DNA of 24,530 nucleotides from DASRHT01 sp035293765 (GCA_035293765.1 DATGMF010000085.1:1-24530), one strand, 5' to 3'; positions 13,814-22,832 are shown, numbered from the stretch's first letter. Made by a program: numbers and translations. Notes: generated from the sequence alone by a model not told the origin.

Positions 13814-16540
13814 ATGATTTCACAAATATTTCTTTCTCTCTGGCGCAGGCGAAGCCAGAGCATCTTCGCCAGTGGAGGTTTTCTGGTGGCAGCCTGCGCT
13901 CTGATCTTGCTCAGCGCTACCACACAAACAACGACCCTGCGTGCCAATCAGCTCATTGCGCAGAACTGGCGTCCGAGCTATGATCTGGTAGTGCTTCCAT
14001 CTGGCGCACAATTTGCTCAGGGACAGGCCGTTCCCGCCGATACTTTAGAAGGGTATAATGGCGGCATCAGTTTACGCCAGTATGCACAGGTGCAGCAGAC
14101 GCCGGGCGTGGAGGTGGCCGCTCCGATTGCTTTTATTGGCTATGTGCAGCTTCCTCCTCCAACAATTGAGTTCGCATCTGGTTCGCTCACGCCAGGCTAT
14201 TATAAAGTCAATTGGACACTGACCGCCTTCAACGGCCAGCGCCAGATCGTCGAACGCCAGGTCAGTTTTATGTATGGTGTGCTCAGCGATTGTGGCAAGC
14301 CACACGCATTTGATTCGCTGCGTCAGCAGCACATCCTCATCGAAAGCTGCGGCCTCGCTCCTGACGCTCAAAGCAGCGGTTTCTTAGCAGGTTCAATCGA
14401 TACAGGGACCTTTCTGCTGGCAGCAATCGATCCGGTTGCGGAAAATCAATTGCTGCACCTGGATCAAGGTCTGGTGCAGGGACGCCTGCTCAGCCCGCAA
14501 GATAAGCTCACGGCAGCTCCTCCACCCCCAATCCCCACCGCCGGCGGCAATCCTCCAGGCTACGAAATTCCTTTGCTTTTTCATCAAAACTTACCAGGGC
14601 AGATCTCTCTGCACGCCACGTTTAGCCACGTAACGGACCAGCAACCCACGCCGCAAGATATCGAAGCTCACGGCGGCTTCAACTACCTGGACCATTTGCC
14701 AGGGCAGCAGGTGCTTTTTGATGGCTCTGTGCCGCTCGTTCAGAATGATCCGCAACGTTTCTCTAATGCCACTCTGTCCTGGAATGGTCAGACGTGGCAG
14801 CCGATCAGCGCGCAAAGCTATGGGGTCGTAGGAAACGCTATGCGCTTTCTATATACGCCTTCCGGTCTCACCTATCAACAGATGATCGGGCCTGATGGCA
14901 AGCCGGCGTATGGGCTGGTCGCCAGCGATGTCCAGAAGCCTGGCGCGGTTTTGGACCCGCGTACACTGACCGGACAAGAAGATGATCCAGCCACAGATCA
15001 GGGACCCGAGCCATTTTTCCGCACCCTGCATCCACTGCTCACAAGTCAGCCGAACGCGACTTATTTTGCCAGGCCTGTAGGCCAGTTTGTTGGCGAGCAG
15101 CTCAACGCGCAGTTCAGCAACGAGCTAAACTGGCTGCCTGAGTCCACCTATGCCGCTCCCCCCGTTACTTTACAATATGATGCACAGGGGCGCCCGGTCT
15201 CTCCTACCACGATTCTTCCCACCACCAATCCGGCAGGCATGACCTTGCAGCCCCCGCTGGCACTTACCACCCTCGCCGCCGCAACGCAGTTGAAGGGAGA
15301 TCAGTTGATCAGCGTGATTCGCGTGCGCGTCTCGGGAGTGAATGGCGCCAACGATGCAAGCTGGAAGCGCATTCAGCAGGTAGCCCAGTCAATCGAGCGC
15401 AATACGGGCCTGCATGCCCTGGTGACGCTGGGATCTTCTCCGGCTCCCACGCTGGTCTATGTGCCGGGTCTTCAGCCAGGGCAGCATGGTTCAACGCGCG
15501 CGATTGATCCGCTGGGCTGGGTGCGGGAACGCTGGATCGCCATTGGCGTTTCGCTGCTCTATCTGGGACAGGTGGGACAGCTACAACTCTTGCTGCTAGG
15601 GGCGCTGCTGACCGTATGTCTGGGCTATCTGATGGTGACGCTTTCTTCCTTGTTGACGTCGCAGCGCCGCGAACTGGCTATCTTGAGCGCGCTCGGCTGG
15701 CGACCCTGGCAACCGACACGTCTCTTTCTGGGGCAGGTGACGGCGCTCGCGCTTGGAGGCGGATTAGGAGGGATGGGCATCGCCCTGCTCGTCAGCTTAC
15801 TGATTGGGGTCAGCCCCTCCTGGCCGGTGCTGCTATTGACCTTGCCTGCGATATTGCTGCTGGCAACTCTGAGCGCGCTCTATCCACTCTGGCAGCTCAG
15901 GCGCGTGCGACCGGCTGAGATTTTGCGCGCGGGTACGGCGGTTGGGAAAAGTCGTACCTTTATCAGGCGTAGAATGCACGCGCTACTCTCCCCTCTTGCC
16001 CTGATGGCGTGGCAAAATCTGGCACGCAAACGCGGGCGCTCGCTGGTCGCCTTAGGCAGCTTCTTCCTCTCGGCGTTGCTGCTGATGGTAATGCTTGATG
16101 GCCTGCTGGCTTTTCGCGAGGCGCTGCAAGGCACGCTGCTGGGCAACTTTGTGCTGCTCCAGACGGCAGTACCTCAATTAGCTGGCGCCCTGTTCGCGTT
16201 GCTGCTCACGTTCTCAAGCGTTGCCAATCTGCTGCTATTGCAGGTGCGTGAACGATGGCATGAAATCGGGCTGCTCCAGGCGCTCGGCTGGCGTCCGGCC
16301 TTCATTTATCGCCTGCTGGTACAGGAGGGCCTCACGCTCGCCATTGCCGGCACCATTCCAGGGGTGCTGGTGGCAGGCGGTATCCTCTACTGGCTGCACA
16401 GCGCCCAGAGCAACGTCGCGCTACCATTGGTAGCTACCGGTACAATTCTGCTCATGGCCCTGGTAGCCGTGCTGGGCACCTTCCCCGCGTTACGTGCTGT
16501 CAATCGAGTACACCTGGTCGAGGTGATGCGAGCGGAGTGA
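13814..16540 (+). CDS. ABC transporter permease, FtsX/MacB-like, double FtsX
   Basis: A 908-residue permease. One transmembrane helix lies near residues 18-36, then a very large extracytoplasmic domain (about 40-570), three helices at about 575-700, and a second FtsX-like block of helices at about 735-905. Both blocks carry the coupling motif ALGWRP after a charged loop (about residues 625 and 822: RRELAILSALGWRP and WHEIGLLQALGWRP), showing an internal duplication of the FtsX module. Such type VII ABC permeases do not carry substrates through the bilayer like importers; MacB and LolCDE use the stroke mechanically to move lipoproteins, peptides or toxins at the outer face. The partner ATPase follows 54 bases downstream and two lipoproteins precede it. 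The start ATG 13814 has only a weak purine run (GAAAGAG) upstream. The substrate is unknown. Confidence 0.85.
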   Translation: MISQIFLSLWRRRSQSIFASGGFLVAACALILLSATTQTTTLRANQLIAQNWRPSYDLVVLPSGAQFAQGQAVPADTLEGYNGGISLRQYAQVQQTPGVEVAAPIAFIGYVQLPPPTIEFASGSLTPGYYKVNWTLTAFNGQRQIVERQVSFMYGVLSDCGKPHAFDSLRQQHILIESCGLAPDAQSSGFLAGSIDTGTFLLAAIDPVAENQLLHLDQGLVQGRLLSPQDKLTAAPPPPIPTAGGNPPGYEIPLLFHQNLPGQISLHATFSHVTDQQPTPQDIEAHGGFNYLDHLPGQQVLFDGSVPLVQNDPQRFSNATLSWNGQTWQPISAQSYGVVGNAMRFLYTPSGLTYQQMIGPDGKPAYGLVASDVQKPGAVLDPRTLTGQEDDPATDQGPEPFFRTLHPLLTSQPNATYFARPVGQFVGEQLNAQFSNELNWLPESTYAAPPVTLQYDAQGRPVSPTTILPTTNPAGMTLQPPLALTTLAAATQLKGDQLISVIRVRVSGVNGANDASWKRIQQVAQSIERNTGLHALVTLGSSPAPTLVYVPGLQPGQHGSTRAIDPLGWVRERWIAIGVSLLYLGQVGQLQLLLLGALLTVCLGYLMVTLSSLLTSQRRELAILSALGWRPWQPTRLFLGQVTALALGGGLGGMGIALLVSLLIGVSPSWPVLLLTLPAILLLATLSALYPLWQLRRVRPAEILRAGTAVGKSRTFIRRRMHALLSPLALMAWQNLARKRGRSLVALGSFFLSALLLMVMLDGLLAFREALQGTLLGNFVLLQTAVPQLAGALFALLLTFSSVANLLLLQVRERWHEIGLLQALGWRPAFIYRLLVQEGLTLAIAGTIPGVLVAGGILYWLHSAQSNVALPLVATGTILLMALVAVLGTFPALRAVNRVHLVEVMRAE

Positions 16541-16594
16541 GCCGCATTATAAGAGCGACACGACAGCGATAAAAAATGGAAAGAGGAAAAAGCT

Positions 16595-17371
16595 GTGGAG
16601 AAAATGCAGCAACAGCAGGAAACGATGCCACCACAGGATCAGGTGTTACTACATGTTACCCATGTTGAGAAGTCATACGCCATCCCTGACGGCACACTAA
16701 CCATATTACGAGACATCAATGTGCAGGTTCAGCGCGGGGAATTTGTCGCGATCACGGGTCCTTCGGGATCGGGTAAAACGACGCTGCTTGCTTTACTGGG
16801 AGGGCTGGATGTGCCTGACGCGGGCGAAATCTGGCTCGATGGCATCGCGGTTCACCAGCTCCGGGGAGCCGCAGCAGCCGATTTTCGCCGCCAGAAAGTG
16901 GGCTTTGTCTTTCAACTCTTTTACCTCCTGCCCACGATGACGGCCCTGGAGAATGTGATGGCGCCTTTGCTGCCTTACCGGCGACAACTGGATTTCGATT
17001 TGAAGCAGCGGGCACAGGAGTTGTTAGAGCGCGTTGGATTGGGCGGGCGGCTCAGTCACCCGCCAGCTCGCCTCTCCGGGGGAGAGCAGCAGCGGGTGGC
17101 AATAGCGCGCGCGCTGATCAATCAGCCAACGCTTTTGCTGGCCGATGAGCCAACAGGCAACCTGGACCCCTCCAACGGAGCGCAGGTGATGGAACTGCTG
17201 CGAGAACTGCAACGCACCGGCAAGCAGACGCTGATCATGGTCACGCACGATCCCGCGCTGGCGGCCTTAGCGGACCGCTGTATCCAGATCGGGGCAGGGC
17301 AACCGCAAGGGATTGCCCCTACCCATACATCTACCCATCCTATCGAACAGGGCGGGTCCCATTCGCATTGA
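16595..17371 (+). CDS. ABC transporter ATP-binding protein, LolD/MacB-like
   Basis: A 258-residue ATPase energising the adjacent permease. It shows Walker A GPSGSGKTT (about residues 54-62), a Q-loop in VGFVFQLFYLLPTMTALENV, the ABC signature LSGGEQQRVAIARAL (about 151-165), Walker B LLLADEPTGNLDP (about 171-183) and the H-loop VTHDP. The EPTGNLD and QLFYLLP sequences are typical of the LolD/MacB/FtsE branch. The start is GTG 16595 after AAAGAGGAAAA; ATG 16604 is a possible alternative. The usual family ending falls near residue 232 (ADRCIQIG); residues 234-244 are encoded exactly by the left arm of the inverted repeat at 17294, and the remaining 14 residues are low-complexity, ending in HSH. 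The tail is thus probably repeat-derived and not needed for activity (inference). Confidence 0.88.
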   Translation: MEKMQQQQETMPPQDQVLLHVTHVEKSYAIPDGTLTILRDINVQVQRGEFVAITGPSGSGKTTLLALLGGLDVPDAGEIWLDGIAVHQLRGAAAADFRRQKVGFVFQLFYLLPTMTALENVMAPLLPYRRQLDFDLKQRAQELLERVGLGGRLSHPPARLSGGEQQRVAIARALINQPTLLLADEPTGNLDPSNGAQVMELLRELQRTGKQTLIMVTHDPALAALADRCIQIGAGQPQGIAPTHTSTHPIEQGGSHSH

Positions 17372-17496
17372 TTTTTTGGTGCGATGCGGTCTGCACGATG
17401 TTGGTAGGGACAATCTGCGGTTGCCCTGCCTGCCTGTGATGACCTAGCCCTACGCCAGGACGGATGGGTAGGGGCAATCCCTCGCGGTTGCCCTGC
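17294..17496. repeat. 33-bp inverted-repeat element, three arms
   Basis: The left arm at 17294-17326 (starts GCAGGGCAACCGC, ends GCCCCTACCCAT) and the right arm at 17464-17496 are inverted copies matching at 32 of 33 positions. A third, degraded copy in the right-arm orientation lies at about 17403-17430 (GTAGGGACAATC, then GCGGTTGCCCTGC). GC-rich elements of this type are often scattered in Chloroflexota genomes, REP-like or MITE-like, but I see no transposase and no clear target-site duplication. The element lies between convergent genes and its left arm is inside the ABC ATPase reading frame. Confidence 0.75.
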
Positions 17497-17529
17497 TCGG
17501 GCTCGTCGCCACGGCGGGCGGGGAGAGGA

Positions 17530-20214
17530 TTACGTTCCAGGTTGCGCGTAGCAATCTCCTGAGCCGCTCGCCTTTGTTGCGCTATGAGCAGGGGCGAAGG
17601 AGGTATCACGCGTGAGGATGCTATCGAAATGCAGGCCGGTGGTGGCGAGCGAGGCGCAATCGCCGGGAGTTGGCAGGACGGTCAGGTCCAGTTCGGGGAA
17701 GGTTCCGGCCTGGCGTTGCACCAGCAAAGAATAGGGATCATGGCTCAGCGGCGGCACATACCAGGAGAGCGTGACCGTCATGGTGCAATTTTTGGGAATG
17801 ACAACGTAACCGCCGAACATCGCACGTCCAGGTTCGTCGCTGACAACATTGGTGGGAGGGCCGATCTGATCAAGCGGATGGAACGCTCCCTGGTAAGGAT
17901 CGTCGAGCATAGGAGCCGACGCGCCAGCATCATAGCCTCCCGGCGGGCACGCCAGTTCGCCATGAGGATAGATACCATTGGTTGGACAGGCCCCGTATGG
18001 CCCACCACACAACGGCTTGCCCGTATCAAAGCCATCCCCACTTAGCAACTTTGCCGTGGGCGGCACGTACACACGCAGATAATCGCGATAGGTATCCAGC
18101 CCGTAGACGGGTCCGAGCTGATTGTAGACGAGGCGCAATTGCAGCGTATGAGTCGCACCGCCGGCAGCGTCCAGGCTCACATCGTCATGCATAATGGTAT
18201 GCACATACGTTGATGCCTTGCTGGCGCTGACATTCATCTGCACGACATAGAGGCCGTCGTGCGTCGTCGAACGATCCATCTGCCCCGCGTACCCCTTTTG
18301 TTGCAGGAAATCCTCTAGCTGGGGATCATTCACATAGACCTGTAAATCTCTGGTCGTTAAATCCTGTAACATCTGCTGACCAAGCGCGAGCAGTTCATCG
18401 GGCGGGGCATGGCGCACATGCTCGATCAGGGTACGAGCCACCGCCGAGGCAAACAACTTGCGCGCCTGCGCTGGATCTTCAACATGCTCGATCAGTTCCT
18501 CTTTCCGAATGCCTGCATTGTCCAGTTGATAATAATGGACGCGGGCTTCCAGGTTATCAGCGGTGATGGTCTCATTATACTGTGGAATTTGAATGGGACC
18601 GGTGACCTGCAAGACGCGCTCGATCAGCAAGGGAGTAAAGAGGATCACGCCATCCACATCGTGGCCTACCTCGCTTTTATATTGCTGGATGGCAAGCTGC
18701 GCCGACGTGGGGAAATCGGCAGAGAGATTCGAGTCCCGCAGCCCCCAGTTGGCAAAGGGCCACCAGGAACGGTAGAGTTGCGGGGCCAGGTGACCGAAGG
18801 TGGGGCTGTTAGCGGTATATTCAACAAAAGAGATATCGTGCAGCGAGAAAGGCGCGACTCGCCCATTGCTGATCTGCAATTCGCCGTACTGGCCGGTAAA
18901 CCCGCCCGTTGCCCGCAGTTCGGCGCGATCCATTGTCTGCACCAGGAATGTACGCGGCTGACCCACGCCAAGCAACCACCCTAGCGAACTCAAGAAACTG
19001 TGGCCCTGGATCAAGGCATCTTTTATCTGTGGCAGCACCTGTATATACTGCTGCACCAGCGCGCGCTGATGGGTATCCAGGGGCAACACATTGAGAGAGA
19101 GCTGGGGAGCCAGGTTCTGGATATCATCCACATAGGGCAGGATTGTATCAATGGTTGTTCCGATCAGCGCCAGGTCGTCATCAGTAATGAGAGGCGTCTG
19201 GGTCGCGACCAGTAACGGGCTGCGCAGCCGGGGAGCCAGGGTTTGCGCGACGGTGACGAGCTGCTGACCGATAGTGGCAAGATCAATGCCAATCTGACTG
19301 GCGGCATGCGCCGTCGCCACCTGCGGGCGATATTGCGGTAGGAACTGGAGCAGTGCAGGCAGGACAGATGAATTATCGAGCAGAGAGCGCGTCTGCGCAA
19401 ATTCCACGCGGGCCGCCGCAAACTCTTTCTGGGCAAGCTCCAGCTTCTTCGCATCCAGCATACTGGTGGATTGCGCGCCCGCGCCGCTGAAGATAGCTTT
19501 GACCGCGAGCAAGTGGTGCAGCCCGTTATCAGCATGCGTTCGCAAAGCGTTATAGGTCGCGTAGGCGCTGATCCCATAGCCCGTCGTCACCACCAGCGGC
19601 GCAACGATGCCAAACAACAAGAGCAGCAGAAGCACAAGCGATATCCCCCGTCGCTGCGCCATTGCTCGCATCTGCTTAGGCCAGAGCTTCACACCTGATA
19701 CAAAGCGGCGAAGGCGCGAAGCAGGCTTGACCAGAACTGAAAGCGTACCCTTAGTGGGATCTGGCTGCCGCCCCTTGTCAGCAGATGTATCTTCTTTCTT
19801 CGCCTCCGGCTCAGTCGCCGCAACCTCATCTACAGCGGGCTGGACGGCTTCATCAACTGCGCCAGTTGCCTCTTGTACTTTCTCGCTGGCTACTGGCGTG
19901 GCTGGTGGCTTCTCCTCAATGGCAACGGAAGCTTCTCTATGTGAAGAGTTTGCCTCGCTGGTAACTGGCGGCTCCTCCTCGATTGCTGTGGAGGGTTCTA
20001 GAGATAATGACTCTTCTTCAGCGTTGGCGCTCACCTGTTCTTCTTCGACAACGGCAGGCGTATCGGGGGTATCAAAAACAAGTACATCTTTTGCGCCATC
20101 AGCATGATCTTCTGCTTGCACCGTTAGATGAGTAATAGCTGCTTCTTCATGCTCTGCCGTTTGCTCTATTGACTGGACAGAATCTATTTTTTCAAGTGGA
20201 CCCGAAAGAGACAT
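17530..20214 (-). CDS. DUF4012 membrane-anchored protein, paralog 2
   Basis: An 894-residue paralog of the protein at 7553-10312. Residues 1-165 are acidic and rich in Glu, Ala, Pro and Thr, probably disordered (repeated EE(P/K)PPxT-like phrases), and differ entirely from the IDIA-DT repeats of the other copy. A transmembrane helix lies at about 190-212 (ISLVLLLLLLFGIVAPLVVT), preceded by a basic stretch. The exported portion keeps the same blocks in the same order: GLHHLLAVKAIFSG, FLVQTMDRAELRATGGFTGQ, NWGLRDSNLSADFPTSA, GHDVDGVILFTP, HAPPDELLALGQ, QMDRSTTHDGLYVVQ, YGLDTYRDYLRVYVPP and VVSDEPGRAMFGGYVVIPKN. Its cytoplasmic and exported parts therefore evolved at different rates. ATG 20214 has GAGGTGG 7 bases upstream. 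The two paralogs have the same orientation, about 10 kb apart. No enzymatic role is known for the family. Confidence 0.85.
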   Translation of the reverse strand: MSLSGPLEKIDSVQSIEQTAEHEEAAITHLTVQAEDHADGAKDVLVFDTPDTPAVVEEEQVSANAEEESLSLEPSTAIEEEPPVTSEANSSHREASVAIEEKPPATPVASEKVQEATGAVDEAVQPAVDEVAATEPEAKKEDTSADKGRQPDPTKGTLSVLVKPASRLRRFVSGVKLWPKQMRAMAQRRGISLVLLLLLLFGIVAPLVVTTGYGISAYATYNALRTHADNGLHHLLAVKAIFSGAGAQSTSMLDAKKLELAQKEFAAARVEFAQTRSLLDNSSVLPALLQFLPQYRPQVATAHAASQIGIDLATIGQQLVTVAQTLAPRLRSPLLVATQTPLITDDDLALIGTTIDTILPYVDDIQNLAPQLSLNVLPLDTHQRALVQQYIQVLPQIKDALIQGHSFLSSLGWLLGVGQPRTFLVQTMDRAELRATGGFTGQYGELQISNGRVAPFSLHDISFVEYTANSPTFGHLAPQLYRSWWPFANWGLRDSNLSADFPTSAQLAIQQYKSEVGHDVDGVILFTPLLIERVLQVTGPIQIPQYNETITADNLEARVHYYQLDNAGIRKEELIEHVEDPAQARKLFASAVARTLIEHVRHAPPDELLALGQQMLQDLTTRDLQVYVNDPQLEDFLQQKGYAGQMDRSTTHDGLYVVQMNVSASKASTYVHTIMHDDVSLDAAGGATHTLQLRLVYNQLGPVYGLDTYRDYLRVYVPPTAKLLSGDGFDTGKPLCGGPYGACPTNGIYPHGELACPPGGYDAGASAPMLDDPYQGAFHPLDQIGPPTNVVSDEPGRAMFGGYVVIPKNCTMTVTLSWYVPPLSHDPYSLLVQRQAGTFPELDLTVLPTPGDCASLATTGLHFDSILTRDTSFAPAHSATKASGSGDCYAQPGT

Positions 20215-20302
20215 GAGCCACCTCTATAAAATATTTTAGCATAGAACTTCTTTAATAGCGTTACGTGATAGCATTACTATTGCGCGGCTATATCACTGTT
20301 AT

Positions 20303-20326
20303 AACGCACGAAACGGCTTGTGCGTT
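20303..20326. promoter_or_regulatory. inverted repeat in the divergent DUF4012/PPK2 intergenic region
   Basis: AACGCAC (20303... within ATAACGCACG) and GTGCGTT (20320-20326) form a stem of 7 perfect pairs, extendable by a G-C/G-U pair, with a loop of about 8-10 bases. It lies 85 bases before the PPK2 start and 90 bases from the DUF4012 start. It may be an operator for either divergent gene or a leader stem. I could not place convincing -35/-10 pairs in this region. Confidence 0.35.
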
Positions 20327-20411
20327 TCATTGAAGCTGGAATGTGCGTCAGTTCCGAATATTCTTCGTCGTGAGTAATAGAAGTATACACCCAAAAAAAG
20401 GAGCGCTCATA

Positions 20412-21257
20412 ATGAGTCCAGAGCTTGTCTGGAAAGTCAAAAAAGATACAAAGGTCAACCTCAAGGACTATGATCCCGGCTATACCAATAAAGGGACCGA
20501 TCATGATGCGGCGCAGGCGGAACTAAATAAGCTGAGTGACGAACTGAGTGACCTGCAAGAAGCGTTGGCGGCGGCGCAGCATCAGAGCCTCCTGGTGATA
20601 TTGCAGGGCATGGATACCAGCGGTAAGGATGGCACCATTCGCCATGTCCTCTCGCATGTGAATCCTCAGGGTTGCCAGGTTCATTCTTTCAAGGAGCCAA
20701 CCCAGGAAGAGCTACAGCACGATTTCCTCTGGCGCATTCACAAGGTCACACCACCGCGAGGGGTGATGGGCATTTTCAATCGTTCGCACTACGAAGATGT
20801 GCTGATTGCGCGCGTTCATAATCTTGTGCCGCAGCAGGTCTGGAGCCGGCGCTATGACGAGATCAACAACTTTGAGCAGTTGCTCGCCAATAACGGCACC
20901 ATCATCCTCAAATTTTTCCTCCACATCAGCTTTGATGAACAGGAGCAGCGTTTGCGGGCGCGCGAGCGGGACCCGGACAAAGCCTGGAAGGTCGCGCCCG
21001 GCGACTGGAAAGAGCGAGCCTACTGGCAAGATTACCAGGCCGCCTACGAGGATGCGCTCAGCAAATGCAGCACCGACGAGGCGCCCTGGTACATCGTGCC
21101 CGCGAACCACAAATGGTACAGGAATTTAGCCATCGCCCATACGCTTGTCGCTGTTATGCAGCAATACAAGAGCGAGTGGAAGAAAGAGTTAGAGGCGCGC
21201 GGCCAACAGGCTCTCGCCCAGCTCTATCAAATGAGGCAGCAGCAGCAACATCCATAA
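20412..21257 (+). CDS. ppk2: polyphosphate kinase 2 family protein (class III-like)
   Basis: A 281-residue PPK2-family phosphotransferase, which moves phosphate between polyphosphate and nucleotides in the cytoplasm. Key motifs: the P-loop QGMDTSGKDG (about 65-74), Walker B-like GIFNRSHYEDVLIARV (120-135), the lid region with RLRARERDPDKAWKV (about 178-195) and the C-terminal APWYIVPANHKWYRN. The N-terminal preamble (VNLKDYDPGYT) and the LVPQQVW segment match, from memory, class III enzymes such as that of Meiothermus ruber, which phosphorylate both AMP and ADP. The class assignment is not certain from motifs alone. ATG 20412 is chosen because AAAAAAAGGAG lies 9 bases upstream; an earlier in-frame start at 20343 has no such site and adds residues unlike the family. 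It stands alone, convergent with the Y-family gene. Confidence 0.9.
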   Translation: MSPELVWKVKKDTKVNLKDYDPGYTNKGTDHDAAQAELNKLSDELSDLQEALAAAQHQSLLVILQGMDTSGKDGTIRHVLSHVNPQGCQVHSFKEPTQEELQHDFLWRIHKVTPPRGVMGIFNRSHYEDVLIARVHNLVPQQVWSRRYDEINNFEQLLANNGTIILKFFLHISFDEQEQRLRARERDPDKAWKVAPGDWKERAYWQDYQAAYEDALSKCSTDEAPWYIVPANHKWYRNLAIAHTLVAVMQQYKSEWKKELEARGQQALAQLYQMRQQQQHP

Positions 21258-21304
21258 CAGCGAGTCGAACGCGCCTGCCATACCTTTGCGGGCACGTTCG
21301 CTCA
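21258..21304. terminator. possible shared hairpin between convergent genes
   Basis: GAG-T-CGAACG (21262-21271) can pair with CGTTCG-CTC (21295-21303) with one bulged T and further partial pairing inside. It lies between the PPK2 stop and the Y-family stop, which are only 60 bases apart and convergent. There is a short T-rich tail (CTTTTAAAG) near 21315. A plausible but imperfect terminator. Confidence 0.4.
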
Positions 21305-21317
21305 CACTTCACACCTT

Positions 21318-22688
21318 TTAAAGCTTACGTGTCACTCTGCCGCGAGAGCGCGCCGGGGGCGGGTAATAGCTCTGGACAGTTGTGATAATATCGCCGATGC
21401 GGAGCTGCACTTGCAGGTAACGGTTCGCCGGGCGATGGTAGTGTGCAAAGAGCATCAGGCCATGATGAGTAATGACATCGGCTTCATCGGTGTGGCGCGT
21501 CAACATCATCTGCCCGCCAAGCGTTTCTTCGGCGGTCGTTACTCCTGCCTCTTCCCCCTCCTCGCCCATGACAAGTCTGCGCGTTTCGCGCCGCGCCAGA
21601 CGGTTGGGCCAGAGGATCAGCGCAATCGCCTGCCCTTTCAGACGCTGATCCTTGAGGCGCTCGCTCAGAAAATCGGCCAGTTTGCGGATGGCGGCGCATG
21701 TTTCATCGGCGTCCGCCGCGTGATGGAAGCGGACGCGCGCATTCTGGCTCAGGGGAGGCGAGTCGGGCACTACGAGGCTGGGGTCTTCGCCGCGCGCGAC
21801 CTGGTAGACCCATCCTCCAAGACGGCCCAGACGCCGGATCAGTCCTTCTTCCGATAGAGGAGCGACCTGCGCAAAGGTGGTGATGCCGAAATCACGCAGG
21901 TGTGCAACCAGTTCCGCCACCGCCACCGGATCGATCTGCTCGCTTTTCCCCTCAATGCGCGTGGGACGGTTGCTGGGGCTGTCTTCCTGATCCGCCAGAT
22001 CGGGCAAGGCGCCCGGCATCCCCGTACCCGCCGCCCGCAATTGCAGCAACATCGACAAAGGCAGCGTCTGGACAAAGGAAGCTTCGCGCCCCGGCGGAAT
22101 ATAGAGTACTCCCTGGCGACCATCCTTGCGGCTCATCAAGGCCGCCAGTTCGGCAATCGCCTTGCCATTGGCTACGCCGATTAGCGCGGTCAGCCCCATC
22201 TCCCCGATTTCAGCGCAGAGCCGTTCCGCTATCGCCACTGGAGAGTCAAACGCTATATCGCAGCCACGCAGATCGATGAAAACATCCCCCATAGGTATAG
22301 ATTCAATAATGCGCGAATAAGCGCGGTAGCGTTCACGCAACTGCTGCAAGACGGGCTGATAACGGCTATAAGAAGCGGGTAAAAAGCGTGTGCGTGGCGC
22401 GATGCGGTGTGCGCGGCGCAACGGCATCCCTGGAATAACGCCCAGGCGTAACGCTGCGGGCGATGCGTCAATCACGCGACCAGGCTCGTTGGGCCTGCCG
22501 GTCCCCGTTCCCACCACAAAACATTGCCCCTGTAAAGCAGGATCGAATAGTTCCTCTAACGTACAATAGAGGTGATTGATGCGCACATGCATCACGCCCT
22601 GTCGCAGTCGCGCCCGCTCAGCCGCGCGCATGGCCTCCTGCATATCTATCGATGAACCCGCAGACGGGCGTTCATTCATCACAGTCAC
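21318..22688 (-). CDS. catalytically degenerate Y-family DNA polymerase homolog (ImuB-like)
   Basis: A 456-residue relative of Y-family translesion polymerases. The palm/finger order is recognisable: VMHVRINHLYCTLEEL (about 32-47) aligns with the IlHvDmDaFfAsvE start of DinB, RVIDASPAALRLGVIPGMPLRRA (71-93) with the YEARxxGVxxxMP block, and ESIPMGDVFIDL (129-140) with EpLSLDEAYLDV. The metal-binding acids are lost: DMD reads RIN (36-38) and the SLDE acids read Gly-Asp (134-135). The HhH part (LRDFGITTFAQVAPLSEEGLIRRLG) and the little-finger region follow. This fits ImuB, the inactive Y-family partner that links ImuA and DnaE2 to the beta clamp in mutasomes; no imuA or dnaE2 is in view. Start uncertain: GTG 22688, GTG 22682 or ATG 22679 follow a GGATGGGG-like site. 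A role in damage tolerance is an inference. Confidence 0.8.
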   Translation of the reverse strand: MTVMNERPSAGSSIDMQEAMRAAERARLRQGVMHVRINHLYCTLEELFDPALQGQCFVVGTGTGRPNEPGRVIDASPAALRLGVIPGMPLRRAHRIAPRTRFLPASYSRYQPVLQQLRERYRAYSRIIESIPMGDVFIDLRGCDIAFDSPVAIAERLCAEIGEMGLTALIGVANGKAIAELAALMSRKDGRQGVLYIPPGREASFVQTLPLSMLLQLRAAGTGMPGALPDLADQEDSPSNRPTRIEGKSEQIDPVAVAELVAHLRDFGITTFAQVAPLSEEGLIRRLGRLGGWVYQVARGEDPSLVVPDSPPLSQNARVRFHHAADADETCAAIRKLADFLSERLKDQRLKGQAIALILWPNRLARRETRRLVMGEEGEEAGVTTAEETLGGQMMLTRHTDEADVITHHGLMLFAHYHRPANRYLQVQLRIGDIITTVQSYYPPPARSRGRVTRKL

Positions 22689-22803
22689 AACACCCCATCC
22701 AATTTTCCTGGCTAATGGATATATGCCATCTCACGCTACTTCCCCCAAATTATTGTGTGATAGCGCATCTGCCCCAAATTCTGGCCGAATTTAGAACAAA
22801 TAT

Positions 22804-22832
22804 ACTATATCATACCTCTTCTTGAAAAACAA
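22804..22832 (-). promoter_or_regulatory. promoter of the ImuB-like gene
   Basis: On the minus strand TTGTTT (22832-22827), 17 bases, then TATAGT (22809-22804); transcription would begin about 110 bases before the gene. I looked for GAAC-N4-GTTC SOS boxes here and found none. The rest of the 22689-23046 gap has a short inverted repeat AAATTC/GAATTT (22776-22792) and a TACAAT at 22995-23000 that may be the -10 of the next plus-strand gene, without a good -35. Confidence 0.5.
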
